Numbered from the stretch's first letter, positions 1 through 9,651 are shown. The stretch is DNA of 64,000 nt from Psychrobacillus glaciei (GCF_008973485.1 NZ_CP031223.1:558001-622000); one strand, 5' to 3'. Numbers and translations are program-made. The notes: a model not told the origin generated them from the letters alone.

Positions 1-1
1 A

Positions 2-355
2 CTTGTTGGTATGACGGGCTGGCTAATATATTCTTTTGTAGATCAATTGACGAGTGATCCGGTCAAATCTTCCTTTGCCGGAGCATTCACAGTTGCATTC
101 GTTGCACATTTGATGGCAAAAAGGTTTAAAATGCCAATGATTATTTTTAGTGTAGCAGGAATTATCCCTTTAGTTCCAGGGGGAGTTGCTTATAATGCGA
201 TGCGCCATATTGTGGAAAATGATTATGGTTTAGCTATTGAGTTTGCCTCTCTTGCGTTAATGATTTCTGGTGCAATTGCTATCGGCTTAGTATTTGCGGA
301 GATTATTACAAAATTACTATTAAGGACGATAAAAAAGCCCAAATTAAAACCGTGA
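2..355 (+). CDS. threonine/serine exporter family protein, C-terminal (YjjB-type) subunit, 5' truncated
   Basis: The product is a hydrophobic protein with about four membrane segments. It has the glycine/proline-rich stretch IPLVPGG followed by an amphipathic helix that is typical of the small YjjB half of split ThrE-family exporters, which are thought to export threonine, serine or related small molecules. The first ATG is at position 11, but the frame is open to the window edge. The codons before it read LVG-MTGW, which in this family lies inside the first membrane segment, so the true start is outside the window. The partner YjjP-like subunit would be expected just upstream. Confidence 0.75.
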   Translation, partial: LVGMTGWLIYSFVDQLTSDPVKSSFAGAFTVAFVAHLMAKRFKMPMIIFSVAGIIPLVPGGVAYNAMRHIVENDYGLAIEFASLALMISGAIAIGLVFAEIITKLLLRTIKKPKLKP

Positions 356-361
356 AAAAAC

Positions 362-2404
362 TTATATGTTTTTCACGGTTTTTGCATCTTTACTCAACAA
401 TGCTTCTACTTCATTTGCTGAAATAGGTTTGCTTACATAATAACCTTGAATAGCATCGCAACCCATATGTTTTAATAGCTGATATTGATCAATTGTTTCA
501 ACACCCTCCGCCACAACTCGAATGCTCAAGGAATGTCCAAATTGTATTAAGCCAAGAACAAGATGTTGTAACTTCTCTTGTTGCATAAGTGAGTTGATAA
601 ATGATTTATCTACTTTTAATTGGCTGATTGGAAGAAGTTGTAGATATCTTAAAGATGCATAACCAGTACCAAAATCATCTAGCACGAATGACACTCCATC
701 TGCCTGTAACTTTTGCATTTGTTGGATAATTGGCTTCTCGGCCTCTGCCTCCAAGGCAAATTTCTCAGTAAATTCTATTTGTAAAGTTTCTGGTGAACAA
801 TTATATTTCTCTAACATTTTGCGAATTATTTTCACCATATTTTTATCTCGGAATTCTCGTATAGAGGAATTGTAACTTACCTTAATAGGAAAACCTTTGC
901 TTTGCCAAATAGATGCTTGCTCACAACACTTTTCAAGCATAAAAGTACCTATTTCGTTGATCAATCCAGTTTCTTCAGCAATCGGAATTAGCTCTTCTGG
1001 AGAAATAACACCTAGTACTTCATCTTCCCAACGAACAAGTGCTTCCACAGTGGTAATTTTACCGGTCTGCACATCTTTTTGTGGTAGGTACATAACATGA
1101 AGATCATTTTGATTTAATGCTTCTAGTAATCGTTTTTCGATTTGTATCGTTCTACTGAGTTTGTATTGATCTGATTGGGAAAGACTTACAATAGTTCCTC
1201 CACCATCTTTTTTAATCTTTTGAATGGTGGCATTAGAAGCTTTTATCAAGTGTATATAGGATTGTTGATCTTCTGGATATTTAGTAATCGCACCACTTAT
1301 TGTGATTGGAACAATCTTATTATTTAAATAAATAGGATTTTGTTTTAAATAGTTTGTGAATCCTTGTATATACCAATCGCTTAAAGGAGTAAGAAGTGCA
1401 AATTCATCCCTACCAGTTCGAGCGATGGTCGTCTCTTCAAAATATACTTTTAACCTTTTAGTAAACTCTATTAAAAGTTCTGCTTCTGTTCGATCATTGA
1501 ATATCTCTTTCAATGTATAAAACTGATCTATTGTGATGAAAACAAAGGAAAAATTTCTATTCTCCACAATATGCTCTTTAACGACTTCTTCTAAACGATA
1601 CCTACTCATCAGTCCTGTGTCTATATCCACGTATGCTATTTGCTCTAAACGAGATTGAAATAATTTTTTTTCTGTAACTTCCTCTTCCAATAATAAATAA
1701 TAGAGCGTGTTATTCTTTGAGTCGGCAACTGGCATAGCAAGTAAATTTACCCAGTAGTTTGCACCGTCTTTCGTTGTTTTCTCAACAGTCCCTTGGAATC
1801 TTTCACCTCTGTTAAGAGTTTTCATTATTTTATCTGCAACTAGCATATTATCCGGTGTATCAGGAAGTAACTGCCAAAATGATTTACCTAAGATTCTTTT
1901 TGGAGTCCAGTTACTTTTCTTTAAAAATTGTGTATTAGCATGAGTGATTAAACCTTCTCTATCTAAATAAACAACCATAAAAGATTCTGACAGATTTTTT
2001 TTCAATAACTGTAGCTCTAAAAAGGAAGTTGATTCGGCATTTGGAATATGATCTGTTTCAACAAGAAATAAAACATAGCGATTATGTTCAAAAGTAAAGG
2101 ATTTTGCTAAAAGAGAAGCCTTCGATTGTTCACCATTTTCGTGATAAAGCAGGACGGAATCATACCGAATGGGTTCCACATTATGTAATAGGTTTTCAAA
2201 CAAGGAGGAAAAATGTCCTTGTAAACTATTATCAAATAAAGGAGGATAATCAGTTTTAATCTTATCAAAAGCATATCCGAAATGTCTTTCAGCTTCTCTA
2301 CTAAACCAAATGATATTTCCATCTTTATCTGTCAAAAAGGTCGGATAAGGTAAATGGCTAAAAATAGTGCTGCATGAATCTAGTAATTCTTTCATAGAAT
2401 TCAT
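362..2404 (-). CDS. PAS-PAS-GGDEF(degenerate)-EAL protein, probable c-di-GMP phosphodiesterase
   Basis: Two PAS-like sensor domains (about residues 8-120 and 130-240) precede a GGDEF domain (about 250-410) and an EAL domain (about 430-670). The EAL domain has EALVRW near residue 453, DDFGTG near 575 and VAEGVE, so it should hydrolyse c-di-GMP. The GGDEF signature reads GRDEF near residue 332, so cyclase activity is doubtful and the domain may only bind GTP or regulate the EAL domain. No membrane segment is evident, so it is probably cytosolic. I chose the ATG at 2404 because it follows an AAGGGG ribosome site; an upstream in-frame ATG at 2464 has none. Confidence 0.85.
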   Translation of the reverse strand: MNSMKELLDSCSTIFSHLPYPTFLTDKDGNIIWFSREAERHFGYAFDKIKTDYPPLFDNSLQGHFSSLFENLLHNVEPIRYDSVLLYHENGEQSKASLLAKSFTFEHNRYVLFLVETDHIPNAESTSFLELQLLKKNLSESFMVVYLDREGLITHANTQFLKKSNWTPKRILGKSFWQLLPDTPDNMLVADKIMKTLNRGERFQGTVEKTTKDGANYWVNLLAMPVADSKNNTLYYLLLEEEVTEKKLFQSRLEQIAYVDIDTGLMSRYRLEEVVKEHIVENRNFSFVFITIDQFYTLKEIFNDRTEAELLIEFTKRLKVYFEETTIARTGRDEFALLTPLSDWYIQGFTNYLKQNPIYLNNKIVPITISGAITKYPEDQQSYIHLIKASNATIQKIKKDGGGTIVSLSQSDQYKLSRTIQIEKRLLEALNQNDLHVMYLPQKDVQTGKITTVEALVRWEDEVLGVISPEELIPIAEETGLINEIGTFMLEKCCEQASIWQSKGFPIKVSYNSSIREFRDKNMVKIIRKMLEKYNCSPETLQIEFTEKFALEAEAEKPIIQQMQKLQADGVSFVLDDFGTGYASLRYLQLLPISQLKVDKSFINSLMQQEKLQHLVLGLIQFGHSLSIRVVAEGVETIDQYQLLKHMGCDAIQGYYVSKPISANEVEALLSKDAKTVKNI

Positions 2405-2603
2405 CTTTACGACCCCTTTCGTTATTATTCTATTAATTATATAGAATAGAGTGAACTTAGTCATTACTATAGAGCAATATATTCACGTTATTAAAGTAAA
2501 TGGATATTTTGATCCAATTATATGGTGGTTTTATGGCCTATTTTTGTTGTAATAAAAATAAGTTAGAGTAAAATGAAAACAATGAGAATGAGGTGACTAG
2601 AAA

Positions 2604-3521
2604 GTGGAACGTTGGAAAGGCATTACATTAATAATAGTGGGTGCGATGCTTTGGGGTGCTTCTGGTCCCATGATGGAATGGGTATTACACAATAGTAATT
2701 TCTCAATTCAATTTTTTATGACAATTCGTTTGACTGTTGCTGGCCTATTTCTATTATTCTTTTTAAAGTTAAGTGGAAAGCAGATTTTTACAATTTGGAA
2801 AGAGCCAAGCTGGTGGAGGCAACTAGTCGTCTTTGGAATTTTCGGGATGCTTGGTGCTCAATACACATTTGTTGCAACAATAGAAGCTAGTAATGCATCA
2901 ATTGCAACGTTATTACAATTTTTAGGTCCAATCTATATTGTTCTACTTGTCTCTTGGAAAAGTAGAAAGTTTCCTCCGAGGTATCAAGTGATTGGTATTG
3001 TCGGCACACTTTTGGGTTTGTTTTTTTTGTTGACGAATGCCAAACTGGACGAGCTATTGATAAGTACAGAAGCTTTACTTTGGGGGCTAGGTGTAGGCCT
3101 AACGTTTGCCTTTTATACGGTGTACCCAGCTAGACTTATGAAAGAATGGGGAGTACTAATTGTAGTAGGATGGGGTATGTTAGTGGGTGGTACAGTTTTA
3201 GCAATCGTTACTCAATGTTGGCGATCAAATGAGTGGAATTATTTGTCGGAGTTTCCAGTTAATTTGATGGTTGCTTTTATTATACTAATCGGTACTATTG
3301 CATTTGTGCTCTTTTTATCAAGTATGAAATACATAACCGCGGTCGAAACAAGCATTCTTTCCAGTATGGAACCCTTAACAGCTATGGTTATTTCAGTAAT
3401 TTGGTTTGGACAAATTCTTGGAGCATGGCAATATTTCGGTGTAGTAGTTATGCTAGTTTTTGTTACATGGCTTTCCGTTGCAGGGGAGATTAAGTGGAAG
3501 AAGAAAGTTTTTGTGGAATAA
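2604..3521 (+). CDS. EamA/DMT-family transporter
   Basis: This 305-residue integral membrane protein has about ten hydrophobic segments in two homologous halves, the layout of EamA (DMT superfamily) permeases that usually export amino acids or other small metabolites. The N-terminal half carries the family's GAMLWGASGP motif in helix 1 and ASNASIATLLQFLGP in helix 4. The second half has the matching ETSILSSMEPLTA segment. The start is a GTG preceded by GAGGTGA. It stands alone between the divergent EAL gene and a terminator. The substrate cannot be told from the sequence. Confidence 0.85.
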   Translation: MERWKGITLIIVGAMLWGASGPMMEWVLHNSNFSIQFFMTIRLTVAGLFLLFFLKLSGKQIFTIWKEPSWWRQLVVFGIFGMLGAQYTFVATIEASNASIATLLQFLGPIYIVLLVSWKSRKFPPRYQVIGIVGTLLGLFFLLTNAKLDELLISTEALLWGLGVGLTFAFYTVYPARLMKEWGVLIVVGWGMLVGGTVLAIVTQCWRSNEWNYLSEFPVNLMVAFIILIGTIAFVLFLSSMKYITAVETSILSSMEPLTAMVISVIWFGQILGAWQYFGVVVMLVFVTWLSVAGEIKWKKKVFVE

Positions 3522-3573
3522 AAAGTGTCATCGATAGTTTTGGGGAATTAATAGATCATGTATGATTGAAGAC

Positions 3574-3620
3574 AAAAGGTTCAGGAATATGAAGGTTCCT
3601 GAACCTTTTCATTTTTTTTG
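3574..3620 (+). terminator. Rho-independent terminator after the EamA gene
   Basis: A perfect 14-bp stem (3574-3587 with 3596-3609) encloses an 8-nt loop and is followed by C, A and eight T residues. Confidence 0.9.
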
Positions 3621-3710
3621 AATAAGTCAATTTCATCATGCAGTGTTAGAACGTAAAATGCAAACAATATTAAAGTGAAATGTATAATATGCTTTTCATA
3701 GATAAGTATG

Positions 3711-3843
3711 ATTTCCGCTATCGACGGACGCATTACGCGGGGTGAGCAATGAGCTCTCACCGCCGCTCACGCGTTCGTTGTGATGTCTCATTTGTCTCAC
3801 AGAGGAACAAAGGCTAAGATCGCCACCTTTCACTACAATCCAT
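3711..3843. repeat. GC-rich dispersed intergenic repeat, copy A
   Basis: This stretch is much more GC-rich than its surroundings and shares blocks (atttccgct, gtgagcaatgagc, tctcatttgtctc, cgccacct) with copies near 18.6, 47.5 and 47.9 kb. I remember this general type from Bacillaceae/Planococcaceae intergenic regions. No coding frame is plausible. Confidence 0.7.
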
Positions 3844-3929
3844 GAGATGAGTAGTACTTAAGAAGAAAGTATAGGAAATTGATATACTAGAAATCGAGTA
3901 TTCACAACGAATTGAAGTGCTTTTTAATG

Positions 3930-4380
3930 GTGACTACCTTACACAGGATTTCCTATATGTTTTTATTTTTACCGTTCACAGTATACATAAATAAGTGGGT
4001 GGATGATTAGTGTTGGTGGAACCTGGAAAAAATAGATAGCTTCTACAGATAAAGAAGCGCTGAGCGGACGAAATTGCATCTTCGTCCGCTTTTAAAAGAA
4101 TAGGAAAGGATTTATTCTCTCATTAACCAAAACAAATTCATTATTTCTTTACATTTTTCAAGAAGGCGACGGACAAACAACTACCACAAGATTACAGAAA
4201 AAAGTGGATGGAGAAGTGACGCAGTCACTTATCCATCCACAGAAATTCCTATGGTAATAGTGTAGCCAAAATTCTTTTTGCGACGAGTAACCGGCAGGAG
4301 CAGATGTTTCGTCCAAAGCACTCTAGAAATAGAGAAGACAAGATGCACTTAAAGGAAATTTACATTTTTCTTATTTATTT
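3930..4380 (+). repeat. Unrecognised ~450-bp structured intergenic element, copy 1
   Basis: It aligns over its length with 13236-13637 and 21087-21537. Conserved blocks are the hairpin AGCGGACGAA/TTCGTCCGCT (4063-4072 with 4081-4090) followed by TTTT, the block GGCGACGGACAAAC with CCACAAGATTAC, and the 3' block AGTGTAGCC, CGTCCAAAGCACTC and GCACTTAAAGGA. A variable hairpin lies at 4204-4240: a 9-bp outer stem, a G/A mismatch, a 7-bp inner stem and loop gca. The rest of the 990-bp gap between the EamA and ABC genes holds copy A of the GC-rich repeat and nothing else I recognise. Confidence 0.8.
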
Positions 4381-4512
4381 TCATATTTGTCTATTATCAG
4401 AGATGACCTTAACAATGGGTCATCTTTTTCTATAAGTTTTCGGATAATTATGGCATAATAGGTTTTAACAATAATTAATTCGAGTAACGAAGAATCTAGG
4501 GGTGTTTTAAAA

Positions 4513-6249
4513 GTGAAGACAATTTTTTCTTATTTATCTCCATATAAATGGCTTACCATTACAGCATTAATGTTTATGCTCATTGAACTTTCTGTAGAGC
4601 TTATTCAGCCACTACTGATTGCGACGATCATTGATGATGGTATTTTAGCAAAAAATCAGCAAACGATTATCTTTTGGGGAAGTATTATGCTAGGTTGTTC
4701 GGTTGTTTCATTTTTCGCAGGGATTATTAATACATACATAGCATCCCATGTAGTACAAAGTTATGGATATGACATACGTCAGGCACTTTTTAAAAAAATT
4801 CAATCATTTACGATGGCAACTTTTTTAAAATTTCCTTCCTCAAGCTTAATCACACGATTAACAAATGATGTAACAATTACACAAAACCTTTTTTTCATGG
4901 GGTTACGCATTATGTTACGAGCTCCATTGATAGTTATCGGTAGTGTCGTAATGTCTTTCTTCGTCAATGCGTATTTAGCATTTTTCTTAGTAATTGGTGC
5001 ACCTATTTTAGTCCTTTTTCTGTACTTTATGAGTCGAAAAGGGATGAAACATTTTGCAAAGGTACAAAAAAGTGTAGATCGAGTGACACGTAAAGTACAA
5101 GAAAACTTGCAAGCAGTTCGATTAGTAAAAGCGTATTTACGCGGCCACTTTGAGTCGAGCAAATTTGCAGGGGTTGCGGATGTACTGAAAATGGATAATG
5201 TGAAGGCATTTAGAATTATGGAGTTAATACTTCCAGTTCTTCTATTTGTTATGAACGTAAGTTTAATGGCAGTTCTCTGGTTTGGTGCAAAGGAAATACA
5301 AGCTGGAGGAGCACAAATGGGGGAACTTGTGGCAATTGTTAACTATGCAATGCGTATGACAGGTGCTTTTTCGATGTTTTCCTTTATTATTGTCTTTTTC
5401 TCTCGAGCCAAAGCATCTGCAGAACGTATGGAAGAAGTGTTAGTTGTGGAAGAAGGAATAGAAGAGATCAGTACTTATCCAGTCAATGCTCATCCAGGAG
5501 TCGGGGAAATCGAGTTTCAACACGTATCCTTTCATTACCCAACAACAGATGCCCCTGTTTTAAAGGACGTGTCCTTTACAGTTAAACCGGGTTCAAAGCT
5601 TGCGATAATGGGAGCAACTGGTTCTGGTAAATCGACTCTACTAAATTTAATTCCACGCTTTTTTGATGCAACAGAGGGAAACATTTTTATAGATGGAGTA
5701 GAAGTAAAAGACTGGCCATTGAAAGAACTTAGACAAGTAATCGGCCTAGTTCCACAACAATCGATCCTTTTTACAGGGAGCATTGAAGAGAATTTAGGTT
5801 GGGGGGACTCTACTGCAACAGAAGAGTTATTAAAAGAAGCTGCAAAACAAGCGCAAATTCACAACTCTATTGAGCAATTTCCAGATCAATACGAAACGAG
5901 AGTTGGTCAAAAGGGAGTCAATTTGTCCGGTGGGCAAAAGCAAAGACTATCAATTGCACGTGCATTAGTCCGTAAGCCAGAAATTTTATTGTTAGACGAT
6001 AGTACAAGTGCTCTAGATGTTTCTACGGAAAATGCGTTGTGGGAAGCTCTAGAAGATGAACAAGCAACGATGCTTGTTATTACACAAAAAATTAGAACAG
6101 CTAAAGGTGCAGACCAAATTCTTTTACTGGAAGAGGGAATTGTCTCCGCTTATGGCACTCATGATGAATTGATGGAGAGCTCTTCTTTATATAGAGAAAT
6201 TGCAGAATCACAGCAGGAGGGTGATCATCATGTTGAATCTCATTCGTAA
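4513..6249 (+). CDS. Heterodimeric ABC exporter subunit 1 (YfiB-like), degenerate ATP site
   Basis: This 578-residue half transporter has six N-terminal membrane helices (about 1-310) and an ABC domain with Walker A GATGSGKST near residue 367 and a canonical signature LSGGQ near 470. Its Walker B reads LLLDDS, with Asp in place of the catalytic Glu, and the switch region reads ITQK, with Gln in place of His. So its own ATP site is non-catalytic, while its signature completes the partner's catalytic site. The GTG start follows AGGGGTG. It overlaps the next gene, whose subunit has the complementary pattern. Size and arrangement fit B. subtilis YfiB/YfiC-type drug exporters; the substrate is unknown. 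Confidence 0.9.
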   Translation: MKTIFSYLSPYKWLTITALMFMLIELSVELIQPLLIATIIDDGILAKNQQTIIFWGSIMLGCSVVSFFAGIINTYIASHVVQSYGYDIRQALFKKIQSFTMATFLKFPSSSLITRLTNDVTITQNLFFMGLRIMLRAPLIVIGSVVMSFFVNAYLAFFLVIGAPILVLFLYFMSRKGMKHFAKVQKSVDRVTRKVQENLQAVRLVKAYLRGHFESSKFAGVADVLKMDNVKAFRIMELILPVLLFVMNVSLMAVLWFGAKEIQAGGAQMGELVAIVNYAMRMTGAFSMFSFIIVFFSRAKASAERMEEVLVVEEGIEEISTYPVNAHPGVGEIEFQHVSFHYPTTDAPVLKDVSFTVKPGSKLAIMGATGSGKSTLLNLIPRFFDATEGNIFIDGVEVKDWPLKELRQVIGLVPQQSILFTGSIEENLGWGDSTATEELLKEAAKQAQIHNSIEQFPDQYETRVGQKGVNLSGGQKQRLSIARALVRKPEILLLDDSTSALDVSTENALWEALEDEQATMLVITQKIRTAKGADQILLLEEGIVSAYGTHDELMESSSLYREIAESQQEGDHHVESHS

Positions 6250-8053
6250 ACCTTTTGGATATGAACCGATTGTAACGAGGGATGACTTAAAGAAAAGTAG
6301 TAAGAAGAAAGTGGAAAAAGCATCTGACTGGAAAAGCGTACTTGCGCGTATTTGGAAATTAGTAGACGAGCAACGGTTTTTATTAATCATCGTGCTTTTA
6401 TTAGTAGTTATAAGCTCTGCTCTAGCCTTGCTTGGACCATATATGATTGGAATAATAATTGACGACTATATTACGAAAAGCCGGTTTGCGGGGCTTTCGA
6501 CGATAATTGGGATTTTAGTTATTGTGTATGTCTTTTTGTCAGTTGCAATGTATCTGCAAAATTATTGGATGATTGGTATTTCGCAGCAAACGATTTACAG
6601 ACTACGAACCGGATTATTTAATCATCTACAAAAACTTCCAGTATCATTTTTTGATAAAAGACAACATGGTGAGCTAATGAGTCGGATGACGAATGATATT
6701 GAAAACGTTAGCCAAACGTTAAATTCATCTTTTATACAAGTATTTTCAAGTATACTAACGTTAGTTGGAACTACTGTAGTTATGCTTCTTTTAAGTCCTT
6801 TATTGACAGCTATTACGCTAGTAATCGTTCCTTTTATGTATGTTGCGATGCGTTGGATTACGAGACGTACGTCGAAATTGTTCAAGGAGCAGCAGCAAGC
6901 AGTTGGTGAATTGAATGGAATGATTGAAGAAACGATTTCTGGTCAACGAATTGTCAAGGCATTTTCCCAGGAAAGTCGTATGTTAGAAGAATTTTCTAAA
7001 AAAAGTGAGCGACTAAAAAGAGCGGGATTTTGGGCGCTGATTTATTCTGGTTTTATTCCAAAGGTGATGAACTTTCTAAATAATGTAAGCTTTACGCTTG
7101 TAGCAGCTGCAGGAGGTGTGTTGGCTTATTATGGGCAGGTAACAATTGGAGAAATTGTAATTTTCACAGAGTATGCACGTCAGTTTACGCGACCACTAAA
7201 TGACTTAGCGAACCAATTTAATACAGTACTTTCTGCAATAGCAGGGGCAGAGCGTGTTTTTGGGATTATGGATGAACGTGTAGAAATTGACGAAGCGATG
7301 GATAACAAAGACTACAAACTAAAAGGAAATGTCACGTTTGAAGATGTAACATTCCGCTACAATCAAGAAGAGGAAAGCCCAACAATTCAGCATGTTTCTT
7401 TCCATGTAGATGCAGGTAAAACTGCTGCTTTAGTCGGTGCAACTGGCGCAGGGAAAACAACCATTATGCAACTTCTTGCTCGTTTTTATGAAGTAAATGA
7501 AGGGCGTATTTTAATAGATAATATTCCAATGGCGAACTTGCCAAGGCATACATTACGTAGTCAAACTGCGTTCGTATTACAGGATCCATTCCTTTTTGAA
7601 ATGACTGTTAAAGAGAACATTCGTTATGGGAAATTAAATGCAACAGATGAAGAAGTATTAAGTGCTGCAAAAGAAGCGAATGCACATGATTTTATTATGA
7701 AGCTACCGAATGGATATGATACGATATTAACAGCTGATGGAGGAGAGATTAGCCAAGGCCAAAAGCAGTTATTATCGATCGCACGGGCACTAGTAGCAGA
7801 TCCTGCTCTTTTATTACTGGATGAGGCAACGTCTAGTATTGACACCGTGACAGAACTAAAAATCCAGGAAGCACTCGAACGATTAATGGCGGGTAGAACG
7901 AGTTTTGTTATTGCCCATCGATTAAATACTGTTCGAAAAGCAGACCTTGTATTTGTAATGAAAAATGGAGAGCTTATCGAGTCAGGTTCTCAAGAAGATC
8001 TGTTAAAACAAAAAGGTAAGTATTTCGAAATGATGACGAACACGAAGATTTAA
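6230..8053 (+). CDS. Heterodimeric ABC exporter subunit 2 (YfiC-like), catalytic ATP site
   Basis: This is a half transporter of about 607 residues with a six-helix domain (about 45-330) and an ABC domain with Walker A GATGAGKTT near residue 403, Walker B LLLLDEATSS with the catalytic Glu, and AHR in the switch. Its signature is degenerate (ISQGQ near 507). With subunit 1 it forms one active and one inactive ATP site, the known layout of heterodimeric exporters such as BmrCD and TM287/288. The start at 6230 follows GGAGGG and lies inside the end of the upstream gene, so the pair is translationally coupled. Confidence 0.9.
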   Translation: MLNLIRKPFGYEPIVTRDDLKKSSKKKVEKASDWKSVLARIWKLVDEQRFLLIIVLLLVVISSALALLGPYMIGIIIDDYITKSRFAGLSTIIGILVIVYVFLSVAMYLQNYWMIGISQQTIYRLRTGLFNHLQKLPVSFFDKRQHGELMSRMTNDIENVSQTLNSSFIQVFSSILTLVGTTVVMLLLSPLLTAITLVIVPFMYVAMRWITRRTSKLFKEQQQAVGELNGMIEETISGQRIVKAFSQESRMLEEFSKKSERLKRAGFWALIYSGFIPKVMNFLNNVSFTLVAAAGGVLAYYGQVTIGEIVIFTEYARQFTRPLNDLANQFNTVLSAIAGAERVFGIMDERVEIDEAMDNKDYKLKGNVTFEDVTFRYNQEEESPTIQHVSFHVDAGKTAALVGATGAGKTTIMQLLARFYEVNEGRILIDNIPMANLPRHTLRSQTAFVLQDPFLFEMTVKENIRYGKLNATDEEVLSAAKEANAHDFIMKLPNGYDTILTADGGEISQGQKQLLSIARALVADPALLLLDEATSSIDTVTELKIQEALERLMAGRTSFVIAHRLNTVRKADLVFVMKNGELIESGSQEDLLKQKGKYFEMMTNTKI

Positions 8054-8062
8054 GGAGGATAT

Positions 8063-8929
8063 ATGAATATATCTATTATGACTGTCTCGATTCCGTTAGA
8101 CGTAGAAACAACGGAAGAAATAAACGTACTAGTGAAAGAATCATTTCTTAGAGACAAAGTAAATTACACGTCACTATTAAGTGTTGATGAACTTTCCAAT
8201 TATTATTTAAAAGGTTTTTGTGTGTTAGCATACGAAGACGAAACAGATAAATTAGTCGGAGTATTGTCCGCTGTAGATCGAATAGCTACACTAGATTTTG
8301 AATGGAGTGCGGTTGTCTTACCAAATGCTCGTAGGAAAGGTATTGGGGAGCAGCTAGTAAAAGAACTTGCGAAAAATTTAAAGCTTAGAGGAGCAGAAAC
8401 AGAACTAGTATTGGTTCCTGAAAATTCGAAAAATGGTCAGCAGTTATTAAAGAAACTTGGCTATTTACATGACTTTTCAGAAATAACAATGGCAGCAAAT
8501 GCAGAAGCAAATGAATCTTTTAATAAATTACAAATCACCTCATATAATATGGAAGAGTCAGAGCTAATTGAGGTGTTAGTAAGTGCATTTGGTGACACTG
8601 AAGAAGAAGCAAGAGAAATGATTGTTTTTAATAATGAAACTCCTAAACGCAAACTAATGCTAGCGATAGTAGATAAGGAAGTTGTAGGTACTGTTGCTAT
8701 TGTGGATGATTCCGATAAATTATGGGTGACAGGGCTTGCAGTGCATAAAAAGTCTCGAGGAAAAGGAATAGGAACTAGTCTATTAAATTGGTCCAAAAAT
8801 GAAGCCCATCATTTAGGTAAGACGGCTGTTTATCTAGATGTGGAAACAGACAATGAAAAAGCATTATCTGTCTATAAAAAAGCAGGATTTAAAAAAACAA
8901 ATCATACGGATTTCTATAGAAAAGGGTGA
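8063..8929 (+). CDS. Tandem GNAT-family N-acetyltransferase
   Basis: The 288-residue protein holds two GNAT domains (about 1-145 and 150-288). Each has the acetyl-CoA loop pattern: ARRKGIGEQ in the first and SRGKGIGTS in the second. The second ends in the usual YKKAGF element, so this copy looks complete. The architecture resembles double-GNAT proteins of the MshD type, but the substrate is unknown. The start follows a perfect AAGGAGGA 9 bases after the ABC gene stop, so it belongs to the same transcript, and the operon ends at the terminator at 8954. Confidence 0.85.
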   Translation: MNISIMTVSIPLDVETTEEINVLVKESFLRDKVNYTSLLSVDELSNYYLKGFCVLAYEDETDKLVGVLSAVDRIATLDFEWSAVVLPNARRKGIGEQLVKELAKNLKLRGAETELVLVPENSKNGQQLLKKLGYLHDFSEITMAANAEANESFNKLQITSYNMEESELIEVLVSAFGDTEEEAREMIVFNNETPKRKLMLAIVDKEVVGTVAIVDDSDKLWVTGLAVHKKSRGKGIGTSLLNWSKNEAHHLGKTAVYLDVETDNEKALSVYKKAGFKKTNHTDFYRKG

Positions 8930-8953
8930 CTTGACTGGGTCCTTCTTTAAGAT

Positions 8954-8999
8954 TGTAGACAAACTCGAAAGAAACGAGTTGTCTACAGTCTTTTTATTT
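8954..8999 (+). terminator. Terminator of the ABC exporter/GNAT operon
   Basis: The stem TGTAGACAA-ACTCG pairs with CGAGTTGTCTACA with one bulged A. A short GTC spacer and TTTTTATTT follow. Confidence 0.9.
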
Positions 9000-9198
9000 A
9001 GGATAAATCGGGTTTTCCGAAACTTCCCGCTGGGCAACACTGAGCTGGGTTTCTCCAAATCGATATGGGTTTACCTGCTTTCGGCTATTAATATGTGTCT
9101 CAAGATACACATCCTAATAAGATAATTATTGAATTTAAAAGGACATAGATATGTAGGTGGAGAATATGTTTACTATCTAATTAAAGGAGAGGATTTGG

Positions 9199-9618
9199 GT
9201 GAAAGAAAAATTATTAAGGATAGGTACAACATATATACCTGTTACTAATGTAGAATTCTCTGCCGAATGGTATGTAAGTAGATTAGGTGCAGAGTTAAGC
9301 TATAAAGACGATGACAAAGCAATTCTAAATTTTGCAAACCAAAGTATATTTCTAGTTAAATCTAAAGAAAATGAAAGCTCTAACTTCTACGATTTTTACG
9401 GAGAAGAACGATTTTCTTTGACTTTTGAGGTAAATGGGTTAAATGCTTTAGAAGCTATTCATAAAGATTTTATAGAAAAAGAAATAAAAGTTGGAGAAAT
9501 TGAAAACAGGGGACATACAGGGAGAAACTTTATTTTTTATGATTTAGATGCTAATAAATTTGATGTGTGGAGTGAATTAAGTCCAATATTTAAAGAAAGA
9601 TATCTTAGCTCAAATTAG
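9199..9618 (+). CDS. VOC-family (glyoxalase/bleomycin-resistance fold) protein
   Basis: The 139-residue protein has the vicinal-oxygen-chelate layout: an opening strand IGTTYIPVTNVEFSAEWY, the FEVNG strand near the middle and a closing FYDLDANKFDVWSE. Conserved acidic residues near the end could bind a metal. The GTG start follows AAAGGAGAGG. The exact enzyme cannot be assigned; stand-alone VOC proteins include small-molecule-modifying and drug-binding members. It is read with the following gene, separated by only 33 bases. Confidence 0.75.
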   Translation: MKEKLLRIGTTYIPVTNVEFSAEWYVSRLGAELSYKDDDKAILNFANQSIFLVKSKENESSNFYDFYGEERFSLTFEVNGLNALEAIHKDFIEKEIKVGEIENRGHTGRNFIFYDLDANKFDVWSELSPIFKERYLSSN

Positions 9619-9651
9619 TATAGATGTAACCTGGAAGGGTGAAGGGGAATT

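Noticed and set aside
8838-9125. 95-residue ORF overlapping the end of the GNAT gene
   Set aside because: It runs through the operon terminator and is out of frame with a well-supported gene.
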